64,000 nt of DNA. It comes from Ezakiella sp. (GTDB lineage Bacteria; Bacillota; Clostridia; Tissierellales; Peptoniphilaceae). The position numbers and the translations under genes are program-made. The stretch is taken from NCBI GenBank assembly GCA_022778715.1, contig JALFRW010000005.1, forward strand, positions 62,001 to 126,000, given 5' to 3'. Within the stretch, counting starts at the first letter, position 1; every line of letters begins with the position of its first letter. Below the pieces are notes generated by a model. That model was not told where the DNA came from and ran no database searches. It saw nothing but the letters and a program-made list of their open reading frames with translations. Shown here in pieces: positions 1 through 8,870 of the stretch.

Positions 1-120
1 ACTGATTGGTACTATTCAGATGTATTTGAAGCAGCATTTGGTCATACGTTTGAAAGAATGGAAGATGGCGTAAACGAAAAATGGAATAGAGTTGTTGATA
101 TGATGTTTGGTCTTAACTAA
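1..120 (+). CDS. C-terminal end of a probable S-layer homology (SLH) protein (partial)
   Basis: The first frame is open from base 1 to a TAA at 118-120, so only the last 39 residues of a longer protein are present. The visible tail has an aromatic DWYY stretch, a GH pair and a later EKW, which resembles the end of the third SLH repeat in surface proteins of clostridial anaerobes. Such repeats bind secondary cell-wall polymers. The similarity is from memory of the family and the rest of the gene lies outside the window. Confidence 0.55.
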   Translation, partial: TDWYYSDVFEAAFGHTFERMEDGVNEKWNRVVDMMFGLN

Positions 121-159
121 TATATTGTTCAACAGTTTAAGTAAATAAGTTTACTAAGT

Positions 160-187
160 AACCCCACGCTCCATGAGTGTGGGGTTT
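160..187 (+). terminator. Inverted repeat downstream of the SLH gene
   Basis: AACCCCAC at 160-167 pairs perfectly with GTGGGGTT at 179-186 across an 11-base loop. The U-tract is poor, so it may act together with the better hairpin that follows. Confidence 0.5.
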
Positions 188-196
188 AAATATATT

Positions 197-217
197 AAAG
201 GGCTTTATGCCTTTTTA
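197..217 (+). terminator. Rho-independent terminator of the SLH gene
   Basis: AAAGGGC and GCCTTTT form a 7-bp stem (one G-U) with a 5-base loop, followed directly by a T-run. It closes the upstream unit before the DUF4418 promoter. Confidence 0.6.
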
Positions 218-347
218 TTAATTAAGAGATTAATTTTTAGATTGCTATATTATTTTAAAGCAAGAATAACATAAATTATTTTGATATTAATAAATCAAAT
301 GGATATTTCAAAATCTATAGAAATATCTTATAGTTACCATTTTTTTA

Positions 348-375
348 TTGAAATATATAGAATTTATATTATAAT
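348..375 (+). promoter_or_regulatory. Sigma-A type promoter for the DUF4418/ABC operon
   Basis: TTGAAA (348-353) and a perfect TATAAT (370-375) are separated by 16 bases. The ribosome site GGAGG follows at 395-399. Confidence 0.6.
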
Positions 376-404
376 TAAAATGAATACATTTTTTGGAGGA
401 TGTT

Positions 405-818
405 ATGAAGAAGAATAGTATTTACGGTTATATTTTTATTGTGATAGGAATTATATTAACATTGATTCCGGGCGTTATTGCGCCAACTTGTCCTATGATG
501 GAGACGGGCAAGTTTATGAAGTGTCACTGGATGGGAAAGGCTGTTTTCGGCAGTGGAATTTTGGTAATTCTTTTTGGAATTATATACACCATAGCAAAAA
601 AGGGGTCAAGCAGATTGATAGTTTCTGTCTGTAATTTTTGTCTTTCTTTATACATCTGTGCGTTGCCGGCATTTTTAATCGGCGGGTGTATGAAGCCCGA
701 GATGGCTTGCAGAGCGAAGACAATTCCGGCAGTTTATTTTGTAACAATTGTATATTTGGTAGTTAGCGTTATTGCAATTTTCGCAAATAGGGGAAAAGAT
801 GACTCTGCTGACAATTAA
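405..818 (+). CDS. DUF4418 family membrane protein
   Basis: This is a 137-residue integral membrane protein with four hydrophobic segments (about residues 8-27, 47-66, 71-92, 107-130). Cys29 and Cys40 flank the first external loop (CPMMETG and MKCHW) and more cysteines occur near 94 and 101, a pattern I associate with DUF4418. I chose ATG 405 because GGAGG lies 5 bases upstream; an in-frame TTG at 393 would lie inside that site. The ABC ATPase gene overlaps its end, and the pair plus the FtsX-type permease look like one exporter. The biochemical role of DUF4418 is not known to me. Confidence 0.75.
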   Translation: MKKNSIYGYIFIVIGIILTLIPGVIAPTCPMMETGKFMKCHWMGKAVFGSGILVILFGIIYTIAKKGSSRLIVSVCNFCLSLYICALPAFLIGGCMKPEMACRAKTIPAVYFVTIVYLVVSVIAIFANRGKDDSADN

Positions 819-1470
819 TGATTTAAGCAAGTCTTTTAATGGTGGAAGAAAGGGATTTTTTGCGCTTCAAAATGCAAATTTTGAAATCCACCAAAGTGAT
901 TTTATAAATATCATCGGTAAGAGCGGCAGCGGTAAGAGTACTCTGCTGCGTTTGCTTTCCGGTCTTATAATTCCAACTTCCGGCGAGATTTTGCTGGCAG
1001 GAAAGAATATTTTTGATATGAATGATGCTGAAATCAGTTTGTATAGAAATGAGTATGTGGGGTATGTGCCGCAATCTTTAGGACTTATTTACAATCTTAA
1101 TGTGTTTGACAATATACGTTTGCCATATTTTTTTGAAAGGCGCGATGGCGATGGCGTTGATAGGGCAAGCGATCTTTTGAAGAATTTGAAGATAGATTAT
1201 TTGCAGGATGAGATGCCTGCCAATCTTTCGGGCGGTGAGTTTAAGCGCGTGCTTATTGCAAGGGCGCTTATGAATAATCCAAAGATTTTGCTTTTGGACG
1301 AGCCGACGAGCGATCTGGATTCTGAGACCACGACGGATATTATGAATTATCTCAAGGAGATCAACGAGTCGGGCACGTCAATTGTTATGGTTACTCATGA
1401 TTTTGACTTGTTAAAGTACGGCAATCGACTTTTTAGAATGAAAGATGGAGTTTTAAATGAAGAGAACTAG
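799..1470 (+). CDS. ABC transporter ATP-binding protein, LolD/MacB-like
   Basis: A 223-residue ATPase with Walker A GKSGSGKST (residues 40-48), a Q-loop in YVPQSL, signature LSGGEFKR, Walker B LLLDEPTSDLD and an H-loop in VTHD. The class fits LolD/MacB/FtsE-type ATPases that drive FtsX-fold permeases, which is the next gene. ATG 799 is preferred over the in-frame TTG at 772 because a GGGGAAAAG purine stretch precedes it. It overlaps the DUF4418 gene by 20 bases and the permease by 14, which suggests translational coupling. The substrate is unknown. Confidence 0.85.
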   Translation: MTLLTINDLSKSFNGGRKGFFALQNANFEIHQSDFINIIGKSGSGKSTLLRLLSGLIIPTSGEILLAGKNIFDMNDAEISLYRNEYVGYVPQSLGLIYNLNVFDNIRLPYFFERRDGDGVDRASDLLKNLKIDYLQDEMPANLSGGEFKRVLIARALMNNPKILLLDEPTSDLDSETTTDIMNYLKEINESGTSIVMVTHDFDLLKYGNRLFRMKDGVLNEEN

Positions 1471-2665
1471 TTTGGACAGCAGAAGAATTGCACTTTTGAA
1501 TATGAGGAGCAAGTCTAAAAGAAGTGTGTCACTCGTGATTTTGGTTGCATTTCTCACTTTCGTGCTTTTTGTTTCCAATTTTTTAATTGTGAGTTTGGAT
1601 CGGGGAATTGATTCGCTGTCGGACAGGCTCGGCGCGGATATTATTGTTGTACCGAATGGTTACGATGCAGAGGTTCAAGGCTCAATTTTAAGAGGAGAGC
1701 CTTCTAATTTTTTTATGAATGAGGACAATTTGGGCAGAATCAGAATGCTTGATGGTGTGAAGAGAGCAACTCCACAACTTTTTGTGGCAACTCTTTCTGC
1801 AAGTTGTTGTTCTTTTCCGGTGCAAATCGTGGGAATTGATTTTGAGTCTGATTTTGTGGTGGCGCCTTGGCTAAAAAATGAGGTTAAGTTGCCGCTTGGA
1901 CCCGGCGAAGTACTCGTAGGACATAGCATAACCGGCAACAAAGACGAGCTTGTGAAATTTTTTAACCACGAATACATGGTCAAGGGGAAGCTTTCTAAAA
2001 CCGGTATGGGCTTTGATAACACCGTTTTTATGGATATAAAAGAGGCAGAAAAGCTCGCTGAAGCGAATGCTGACGTGATTGGCATTAAGGACAATTTTAA
2101 TTCCGGTATGATTTCTTCCGTGCTTGTGGGCGTGGAAGATGGTGCTGAAGTAAATGATGTTCAAAACGCAATTAGACGCGAGTTTAAGGGAGAAGATGTG
2201 TTTCCGATTTTATCGCTTTCGATGATGAATGAAGTTGGCAGTTATGCAAATAATATAAAAAGGTATTTGTATTTTTTAATTATTGTGCTCTGGTTAATGA
2301 TTTTCTTAACGATTGCACTTATGTACAGCATTATTATAAAGGAGCGCAAGGTTGAATTTGCAAGCTTCAGAGTGATTGGTTGCAAGAAGAAAGACATTTT
2401 AAAAATTATGATAAACGAGATTTTGGCAATCAATTTCTCCGGCGCAGTGATTGGTTCGACAATAGGACTTGTGTTTTCCGTGCTGTTTGGCAACTGGTTT
2501 AAGACCAGTTTTAATACGCCCTTTCTTGCTCCAAGAGCTGGAGAGCTGACTGTTTTATTTGTGACAATAATTTTCTTCGGGACGATTGTCGGCCCAATTG
2601 CGTCGGCAATTTCTCTTAGAAAGATAAATAAGGAGGAATTGGGACTACTAATAAATGACAAATAA
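1457..2665 (+). CDS. FtsX/MacB-type ABC transporter permease
   Basis: A 402-residue permease with one N-terminal transmembrane helix (about 27-48), a large extracytoplasmic domain (about 50-265) and three C-terminal helices in the FtsX domain. The fold is that of mechanotransmission or lipoprotein/peptide exporters rather than classic importers. It overlaps the ATPase by 14 bases, and the next gene, from a different ABC family, overlaps its 3' end by 11 bases. The exported substrate cannot be read from sequence. Confidence 0.8.
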   Translation: MKRTSLDSRRIALLNMRSKSKRSVSLVILVAFLTFVLFVSNFLIVSLDRGIDSLSDRLGADIIVVPNGYDAEVQGSILRGEPSNFFMNEDNLGRIRMLDGVKRATPQLFVATLSASCCSFPVQIVGIDFESDFVVAPWLKNEVKLPLGPGEVLVGHSITGNKDELVKFFNHEYMVKGKLSKTGMGFDNTVFMDIKEAEKLAEANADVIGIKDNFNSGMISSVLVGVEDGAEVNDVQNAIRREFKGEDVFPILSLSMMNEVGSYANNIKRYLYFLIIVLWLMIFLTIALMYSIIIKERKVEFASFRVIGCKKKDILKIMINEILAINFSGAVIGSTIGLVFSVLFGNWFKTSFNTPFLAPRAGELTVLFVTIIFFGTIVGPIASAISLRKINKEELGLLINDK

Positions 2666-3710
2666 GGAGGAAGAATTGGAATTAAAAGAGATTAATTCGG
2701 GAGAAAAGATAAGCTATGCCACAACAAAGGACGATCTAATTATGCTTGCTCGCCAAACTAAGACGAAAGCAGAAAAGAGAAAAGACGGTTTAATATTGTC
2801 ATTGCCGCTTATTGCATACTTCATTCACATGGCAGAGTATTATTACATGCCAAACAAACCTGGCAATGTGAACACTCATGTGTACGGAATATTTTTAACA
2901 ATGCTGGCTGCGATGTATGTTTGCGGTCTGATTGCATCTAAATTTAACTATAAGACATTTTTGTATTTTAGACATAAGGCACCATTTTATACTTTGGTTT
3001 TTGTTATATTATTGGTGTTTGATATTTTAACTTTAAAAACCGGCGTACTCATTATGCCGTACTTTCCTTGGGCGGATAAGGTGTTTAATGCCGCGATTGA
3101 AGACAAGCTTTACCTCTTGGACTGCGTTAAAAATTCACTTATTTTGCTATTTACGGGTTATTCAATCGGGGTTATCCTTGGGATTATTACGGGAATTTTG
3201 TGTGGATACAGCGATAAGATCAGTTACTGGATTATGCCATTTATAAAGCTTTTGGGACCAATTCCAAGTACCACTTGGCTGCCGCTTGTGATGGTTCTTA
3301 TGAACTCGCTATTTAAGGGTGCAGTTTTTATCATCAGTTTGGGCGTTTGGTTCTCGGTATCGATTGCGACAATTACGGGCATCAGAAATGTGAACCGTGA
3401 GTACTACATGGTGGCTCGAACACTTGGTGCAACGAGCAATCAGCTTGTGACAAAAATAGCAATTCCAAGCGCATTGCCAAGCATTTTTCAAGGGATGACT
3501 CAGGGCATGAGTTCAGCTTGCACAGCACTTTTAGTGGCAGAAATGCTCGGCGTGGAATCAGGGCTTGGCTGGTATATCACTTGGCAAAAATCTTGGGCAG
3601 AATTTCCTAAAATGTACGCCGCAATTGTAATCATTTGTATCACTTTCATTTTGGTAAACTGGATTTTAAATTCAATTAAAAAAGGAGTGTTAAAATGGCA
3701 AGAAGTGTAG
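2655..3710 (+). CDS. ABC transporter permease, SsuC/TauC (nitrate/sulfonate/THI5) type
   Basis: A 351-residue permease whose C-terminal half (about 150-345) is a binding-protein-dependent inner-membrane domain. The EAA-type loop is visible as ARTLGATSNQLVTKIAIPSA. The N-terminal 130 residues add a soluble start and about three helices, longer than a typical 250-residue SsuC. ATG 2655 lies inside the preceding gene. A strong AAGGAGG at 2664-2670 sits 5 bases before an in-frame TTG at 2676, so TTG 2676 may be the true start. It works with the next ATPase and the two lipoproteins. Confidence 0.8.
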   Translation: MTNKEEELELKEINSGEKISYATTKDDLIMLARQTKTKAEKRKDGLILSLPLIAYFIHMAEYYYMPNKPGNVNTHVYGIFLTMLAAMYVCGLIASKFNYKTFLYFRHKAPFYTLVFVILLVFDILTLKTGVLIMPYFPWADKVFNAAIEDKLYLLDCVKNSLILLFTGYSIGVILGIITGILCGYSDKISYWIMPFIKLLGPIPSTTWLPLVMVLMNSLFKGAVFIISLGVWFSVSIATITGIRNVNREYYMVARTLGATSNQLVTKIAIPSALPSIFQGMTQGMSSACTALLVAEMLGVESGLGWYITWQKSWAEFPKMYAAIVIICITFILVNWILNSIKKGVLKWQEV

Positions 3711-4462
3711 GCACGAAGTTGGAATTAAAAAATGTGAGTAAGTCTTTTAAAAAGGCAGGTCAAGAAGATCTAACTCATGCACTTTCAAATATAAATTTGG
3801 AATTTGTTGACGGAGAATTTGTATGTATTGTGGGGCCAAGCGGATGCGGCAAGTCTACAATTTTAAGACTTATCGCGGGATTAATTGAACCAACTGAAGG
3901 CAAACTTTATTTAAACGGCGATGAAATCACAGGGACGAGTTCTGATAGGGGAATGGTGTTTCAAGCACCAACTCTTTTTCCGTGGCTCACCGTGGAAAAC
4001 AATGTAAAATTTGGACTAAATGTACAAAAAAAATCCAATGATGAACTTGTCGAGAAGCTTCTAGAAATGGTCAAACTAGAAGAGTTTAAAGACAGCTATC
4101 CGGCGGAACTTTCCGGTGGTATGGCGCAAAGAGTTTCACTGATTAGAACTATGATAAACGAACCATCAGTATTTTTGTTAGATGAACCGCTTGGGGCACT
4201 TGACGCATTCACGAGAATGAATATGCAAGACGAGTTAATTAGGCTCTGGTCGCAAAATAAAAATACCATGATCATGGTTACGCACGATGTGGACGAAGCG
4301 ATTTATATGTCCACCAGAATTATTGTTATGGCTCCAAGACCTGGTCGAGTTTTACAAGATATTAATATAGATCTCGAAATAGGCAATAGAAATAGAATTT
4401 CAGATGAATTTCTGGAATACAGAAAGACTATAATGGATTTACTCCATATGGGGCATATTTAA
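3695..4462 (+). CDS. ABC transporter ATP-binding protein, SsuB/TauB type
   Basis: A 255-residue ATPase with Walker [10 protein letters not shown], signature LSGGMAQRV, Walker B FLLDEPLGALD and VTHDVDEA. LGALD plus the HDVDEA switch is typical of nitrate/sulfonate/taurine importers. It overlaps the permease by 16 bases, with AAAGGAG just upstream of the ATG. It is predicted to energise uptake of the ligand captured by the two downstream lipoproteins; the ligand is not identifiable. Confidence 0.88.
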   Translation: MARSVGTKLELKNVSKSFKKAGQEDLTHALSNINLEFVDGEFVCIVGPSGCGKSTILRLIAGLIEPTEGKLYLNGDEITGTSSDRGMVFQAPTLFPWLTVENNVKFGLNVQKKSNDELVEKLLEMVKLEEFKDSYPAELSGGMAQRVSLIRTMINEPSVFLLDEPLGALDAFTRMNMQDELIRLWSQNKNTMIMVTHDVDEAIYMSTRIIVMAPRPGRVLQDINIDLEIGNRNRISDEFLEYRKTIMDLLHMGHI

Positions 4463-4472
4463 GGAGGTTTTT

Positions 4473-5570
4473 ATGAACAATTTTAAAAAAGTGTTTGCAA
4501 TTATTTTAGCAACAGTATTTTTATTCACAGCATGCAAAACCACTGTGAATGACACAAAAGAAGAAACCAAGACAGAAACAACAGAAACAACGGACACAAA
4601 AGAAAATGCAGAAGAAACAAAAGACGAAAGCGCATCGTCTGACAGCGAAGAAGAAGCCTGGAAAAAAGAACCTGCTTACGGCAAGCCAATCAAAATTGGT
4701 TACAATGGCGGACTTTGCACGGGTGGTCCCGGAGTCGCTAAAGCCATGGGAATGTTCGAAGAAGAAGGTTTGGAAACTGAAATCGTAAACGTTCAATCGA
4801 AAGTGGATGCTATTGGAACGGGCAAAGTGGATTTAACATGTGACCACATTGCAACGCTTATGGTTCCGGCAGTAAATGGAATTGATATGACTTTTAAAGT
4901 GGGTGCACAAACCGGCTGTAAATCACTTTATGTTTTAAACAACGAGGAAGTAAAAACTACAAAAGATTTGGTAGGAAAGACAATTGGCCTTCCGGACGGA
5001 ATAGGTAACTCCGACCACAACATCGCTTTAAGATTTTTAAACCATGATGAAATTGACCCGAAAGACGTTAAATTCGTTCCGGTTGAAGGAAGTGCATCAA
5101 TTCTCGCTCTTCAAAATGGAGAAATTGCCGGCGTGGTACTATCTGACCAATTTGCAGAAAAATTCATTAACGACGGCACAATTAAAATGATTCGCTCACT
5201 CACCTATGACGAAGATTTTAAACAAGAACCATGCTGCGTGTACGCTTTCAACAAGACATTTGAAAGGGAAAACCCAATCACGGCAAAAAAGGTTGCAAAA
5301 GTTTTGTTTGAAGTTTCAGACTATATCCAAAACAATATTGAAGATGCAACACAAATTTTGTTTGACAACAACTGGGCAAGCGGAGATTTTGACCAAGCTG
5401 TAAGAATGATGAAATCATACAACTGGCAAGTTACAAATGAAATGGCTTCAAATGCTCTAAAAGATATTATTGAAGATTATAAGAAATTCGGAGTTTTGAC
5501 AACTGATAAACCGACCGATGAGATTATGAAAGAAGTTTGGCACGAAGAAGATTTTAAACACGAATTATAA
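4473..5570 (+). CDS. ABC substrate-binding lipoprotein, NMT1/THI5-like (copy 1)
   Basis: A 365-residue lipoprotein with a short signal peptide and lipobox FTAC, then a Glu/Thr/Lys-rich linker (about 22-65). The ligand domain begins near IGYNGGLCTGGPG. It is of the SsuA/TauA/NMT1 periplasmic-binding type II class. AAGGAGG precedes the ATG by 6 bases. A second, closely similar copy follows after 70 bases, so the importer appears to have two alternative receptors. Conserved in both copies are EEEAWKKEPAYGKPIKIGYN, a TGCKSLY stretch and EPCC. Confidence 0.82.
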   Translation: MNNFKKVFAIILATVFLFTACKTTVNDTKEETKTETTETTDTKENAEETKDESASSDSEEEAWKKEPAYGKPIKIGYNGGLCTGGPGVAKAMGMFEEEGLETEIVNVQSKVDAIGTGKVDLTCDHIATLMVPAVNGIDMTFKVGAQTGCKSLYVLNNEEVKTTKDLVGKTIGLPDGIGNSDHNIALRFLNHDEIDPKDVKFVPVEGSASILALQNGEIAGVVLSDQFAEKFINDGTIKMIRSLTYDEDFKQEPCCVYAFNKTFERENPITAKKVAKVLFEVSDYIQNNIEDATQILFDNNWASGDFDQAVRMMKSYNWQVTNEMASNALKDIIEDYKKFGVLTTDKPTDEIMKEVWHEEDFKHEL

Positions 5571-5640
5571 GAGAAGCTCACACGATAAGCAGCACCTGTT
5601 GAGTTGCATTTTTAAGAAATTTTTATACAAGAAGGTAGAC

Positions 5641-6744
5641 ATGAAAAGATTAAACATTATTTTGGCATTGATGCTTGCATGCGTGATGATGTTCACGGCT
5701 TGTAAGACGACAGTTAATAATACAGAAGAAACAGACACAAAAAAAACGGAATCGGCTGACAAAAATACGGAAGAAAACAGTAACAGCAGCAAATCCGAAG
5801 ATATGAGCGAAGAAGAAGCATGGAAAAAAGAACCGGCTTATGGCAAGCCGATAAAAATCGGGTACAACGGCGGACTTTGTACAGGCGCACCCGGAATTGC
5901 AAAAGCACTGGGATATTTTGAAAAACAGGGACTTGACGTTGACCTGGTAAGTATGGACAGCACGGTTGGAACGGTTGACGCTGTCGGTACGGGCAAAGTG
6001 GATATGGTTACAAACCATATTTCTGCAATGCTCGTGCCTGCAACAAACGGAATTAATATGGTGTTTAAGAAGGGCGTTCAAACCGGTTGTAAATCACTTT
6101 ATGCTTTGAAAGACGGGGCGGTTAAGAGCACAAAAGATTTAGTTGGTAAGAGCATTGGACTTCCTAATGGAATCGGCAACTCCGACCACAATATTGCAAT
6201 AAGATTTATGAACCACGATAAAATAGATCCGGCAGATATTATTTGGAAACCTGTTGAATCTTCTGCATCAGTGCTTGCACTTCAAAACGGAGATATTGAT
6301 GCGGTTGTGCTAAGTGACCAATTTGCCGAAAAATTTGTGAATGACGGCACACTCTCAGTCATCAGAAGTCTTACATGGGATGAAGATTTCAAAAAAGAAC
6401 CTTGTTGCATTTATGCATTCAACAAGGATTTCAATGAAAAGAATCCTATTACCGCTAAAAAAATGACAGCTGCACTTTTTGAAGTGTCCGACTATATTGC
6501 TCACAATACCAAGGAAGCAACACAGGTGCTTTTTGACAATAACTGGGCAAGCGGAGACTTTGACCAAGCTGTTAGAATGATGGAATCATACGATTGGCAA
6601 TGTTCAAACGATATGACAGAAAAAACTTTAAAGAACATTTTAGATGACTATAAGAAATTTAATATTGTTACAAATGAAAAATCAAGCGATGAACTTCTGG
6701 ATGAACTTTGGAAACCGGAAGATTTAAAGCATGATAACGAGTAA
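5641..6744 (+). CDS. ABC substrate-binding lipoprotein, NMT1/THI5-like (copy 2)
   Basis: A 367-residue paralogue of the preceding gene in the same orientation, with lipobox FTAC and the same linker and ligand-domain landmarks. ATG 5641 is used because AGAAGG lies 6 bases upstream and the signal peptide MKRLNIILALMLA starts there; an upstream in-frame start at 5599 would spoil the signal peptide. It differs from copy 1 mostly in the linker and in the stretch after KAGLG-equivalent residues, where two residues are inserted. It closes the operon before a good terminator. Confidence 0.82.
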   Translation: MKRLNIILALMLACVMMFTACKTTVNNTEETDTKKTESADKNTEENSNSSKSEDMSEEEAWKKEPAYGKPIKIGYNGGLCTGAPGIAKALGYFEKQGLDVDLVSMDSTVGTVDAVGTGKVDMVTNHISAMLVPATNGINMVFKKGVQTGCKSLYALKDGAVKSTKDLVGKSIGLPNGIGNSDHNIAIRFMNHDKIDPADIIWKPVESSASVLALQNGDIDAVVLSDQFAEKFVNDGTLSVIRSLTWDEDFKKEPCCIYAFNKDFNEKNPITAKKMTAALFEVSDYIAHNTKEATQVLFDNNWASGDFDQAVRMMESYDWQCSNDMTEKTLKNILDDYKKFNIVTNEKSSDELLDELWKPEDLKHDNE

Positions 6745-6779
6745 AATTTAAACTCGCTAAATATTTTATTTACTTTAAC

Positions 6780-6812
6780 AAAAGCCGTGCAATTGCATGG
6801 CTTTTAATTTTG
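6780..6812 (+). terminator. Rho-independent terminator of the ABC operon
   Basis: AAAAGCCGTGC and GCATGGCTTTT form an 11-bp stem with one G-U and an AATT loop, followed by AATTTTGT. Confidence 0.75.
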
Positions 6813-6886
6813 TGTTAGCTAATAAATATTTTTATGTTAATAAGCGTGATTTATGGGTAAGTATAAATGTATGAAAGGAGAACATT

Positions 6887-7636
6887 ATGGGAATTTATGA
6901 CGTTTTAATGGAACACAGATCATATAGAAACTGGAAAGACACACCGGTTGAGGAAGAAAAGATTGAAAAGCTTTTGGATGTTTATAGGCACGCTCCAAGC
7001 TCAGTGGGCATGTTTACATCCTCGGTCATTAGAGTAAAAAATCCGGAAATAAAAAGGCAAATTTCTGAGGTTTGCAATCAAGAATATGTCGCAAATGCAC
7101 CGGAGATTTTCGTTTTCCTCGTGGATTTGCACAGAAATAAAAGACTTTATGACGAACTAACGGATGATAATAAATTTACTCCAACCATGAACTATTTTAT
7201 GCAAGGGTTCACAGATGCCGTGATTGGCACGCAAACTATCGAATGCTTGGCAGAAGAAATGGGACTTGGCTGCGTCTATCTCGGCTCGATTTTAAACGAC
7301 TATGACAGAATAATTGAAATTTTGGATTTGCCAAAACTAACTTTTCCGGTGATCGGACTCGCATTCGGTTATCCGAATCCGGAATTAATTCCTATGAAAA
7401 AACCGAAAATTGAAAATCATTCCAGAGTTTTTACAGATAAATATAAGCTTTTTGACAGTTATAAAGATGAGTTAAAAGATTTTAGCGATAAACTCACAAG
7501 CTACAAATATTTGGGTACAGACACGTATTCAAACGATTTTTTCACAAATGTGGTCAATTTCTATTCCATGACAAATGAAAAGCGAGAAAAATTTTTTGAA
7601 GCCGTTAAAAAACAAGGTTTTTCAGTAGATGTCTAG
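6887..7636 (+). CDS. Nitroreductase family FMN oxidoreductase (NfsA/NfrA-like)
   Basis: A 249-residue flavoprotein. The N-terminal HRSYRNWKDTPVEEEKIEKLL and the following HAPSS region are the FMN-phosphate-binding start of the nitroreductase fold; a GLGCVYLGS stretch and FGYPNP lie further on. The length and the long C-terminal arm fit the NfsA/NfrA branch using NADPH, but electron donor and substrate are unproven. AAAGGAG precedes the ATG. It overlaps the kinase gene by 8 bases, so the two are probably translated together. Confidence 0.8.
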   Translation: MGIYDVLMEHRSYRNWKDTPVEEEKIEKLLDVYRHAPSSVGMFTSSVIRVKNPEIKRQISEVCNQEYVANAPEIFVFLVDLHRNKRLYDELTDDNKFTPTMNYFMQGFTDAVIGTQTIECLAEEMGLGCVYLGSILNDYDRIIEILDLPKLTFPVIGLAFGYPNPELIPMKKPKIENHSRVFTDKYKLFDSYKDELKDFSDKLTSYKYLGTDTYSNDFFTNVVNFYSMTNEKREKFFEAVKKQGFSVDV

Positions 7637-8423
7637 AAAAAAAGTTATTATTTTTAATGACTACTGCGGCATCGGCAATGTCGCACTAAAAATGAACACT
7701 TTTGCGCTCATGGCAAACGGTATCGAAGTTATTGGTGTACCAACGAAACTGTTTTCATCGCCGATGAATAACCCTGCTTATGTGGAGCTTTCGATAAATC
7801 GTTTTGACGACTTTGTAAATTCTATTGCACTTATAAATGACCACTACGACGGAGTGCTCGTGGGGCTTTTGGGTGACGAACAAGTGTTTAACGGCACGCT
7901 TGAGTTTATAAAAAAATATGGCAAAGGAAAAATGATTTTGGACCCGATTTTGGGGGACAATGGAGCGAAATATTCCGGCACAAAAGATGTCCATATCCAG
8001 TTTTACCGTGAAATCATCAAATATAGTAAGCTTGTAATTCCAAATATTACCGAAGCAATTTTACTGTCAGGAGGTAATTTGGAAAACTACAAACATTATG
8101 ACGACAACGTTATTGAAAAGCTGATTGATGGACTTGTTAAATTGGGGGCAAACAAGATTTTGCTAAAGGGCGAAAACGAAAACGGTGAATTTGTGAATAG
8201 ATATTTTGACGGGAGAGAAATTCATAAAATAAGTTCCAAATTTGTGTTGAAAAAATTTCATGGCACGGGCGATCTTATTGCAGGACTACTTACAACAATA
8301 AGCGTTAAAGACGAACTCACGAAAGACAATATAAAAAAAGCACAAGATATGATTAGCGGGATTATTGAAAGCGCGGCAATTGATGAGGAGATACTTCCGG
8401 ATTGCACAGATTTGCGATTGTAA
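7629..8423 (+). CDS. Pyridoxamine/pyridoxal kinase-like PfkB-family kinase
   Basis: A 264-residue ribokinase-fold protein. NDYCGIGNVAL begins the fold, PNITEAILLSG is the substrate-lid segment, LLKGENENGE lies before the ATP site and FHGTGDLIAGLL carries the anion hole and catalytic Asp (GTGD). These match PdxY/PdxK-type pyridoxamine kinases better than ThiD. It is coupled to the nitroreductase gene. A role in B6 or pyrimidine salvage linked to the upstream ABC importer is only a contextual guess. Confidence 0.72.
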   Translation: MSRKKVIIFNDYCGIGNVALKMNTFALMANGIEVIGVPTKLFSSPMNNPAYVELSINRFDDFVNSIALINDHYDGVLVGLLGDEQVFNGTLEFIKKYGKGKMILDPILGDNGAKYSGTKDVHIQFYREIIKYSKLVIPNITEAILLSGGNLENYKHYDDNVIEKLIDGLVKLGANKILLKGENENGEFVNRYFDGREIHKISSKFVLKKFHGTGDLIAGLLTTISVKDELTKDNIKKAQDMISGIIESAAIDEEILPDCTDLRL

Positions 8424-8870
8424 TTTGAGCTTAACTCACCTTTTTACACATTGTTTTTGTCGCGTTGTGTTTTAGTAAGCCAACTACTAAATATTTTTAA
8501 GATAGAAAATGTATAAATTTATCATGAAAATAAAAGTTAGGAATGCTTTTTTAATATAATATAAATAAAAACTGACTCGTTAGAAATACAAGTCAGTTTT
8601 TTATAGCTTAATTTTTACAATAGTTTTGGTAAATCGTGTTTTATAAATAAAGTCTAATTAAATTTCATAAAAACTCGCAAAATAGTAAATTTCAGTATTT
8701 AGAATATTTTTTAATCCACGGATATGCCGTTTAAGTCTTCGATTTTGCAAATCAGACATCGCTTAATAGCAGTTTTTTCGGTAAGTTTTTATAGAAGTTC
8801 TACTAATAAATAAATTTTACTTTATCGGGTTAGTTTTTGACACGCGACTTACTCAAGCCTTAAACTATCT
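8424..8870. other. Intergenic region with a hairpin and a possible tiny gene remnant
   Basis: This 447-base AT-rich gap separates convergent genes. It holds a strong hairpin at 8567-8603. On the minus strand a 33-codon frame (8658-8759) starting MSDLQNRRLKRHIRG has no ribosome site and resembles the end of a lost gene, but I cannot name it. Confidence 0.4.
8567..8603. terminator. Terminator-like hairpin
   Basis: AAAACTGACT (8568-8577) pairs perfectly with AGTCAGTTTT (8591-8600) over a 13-base loop, with T-runs on the plus side and A-runs on the other, so it could work in both directions. It lies about 145 bases past the kinase stop. Confidence 0.6.
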
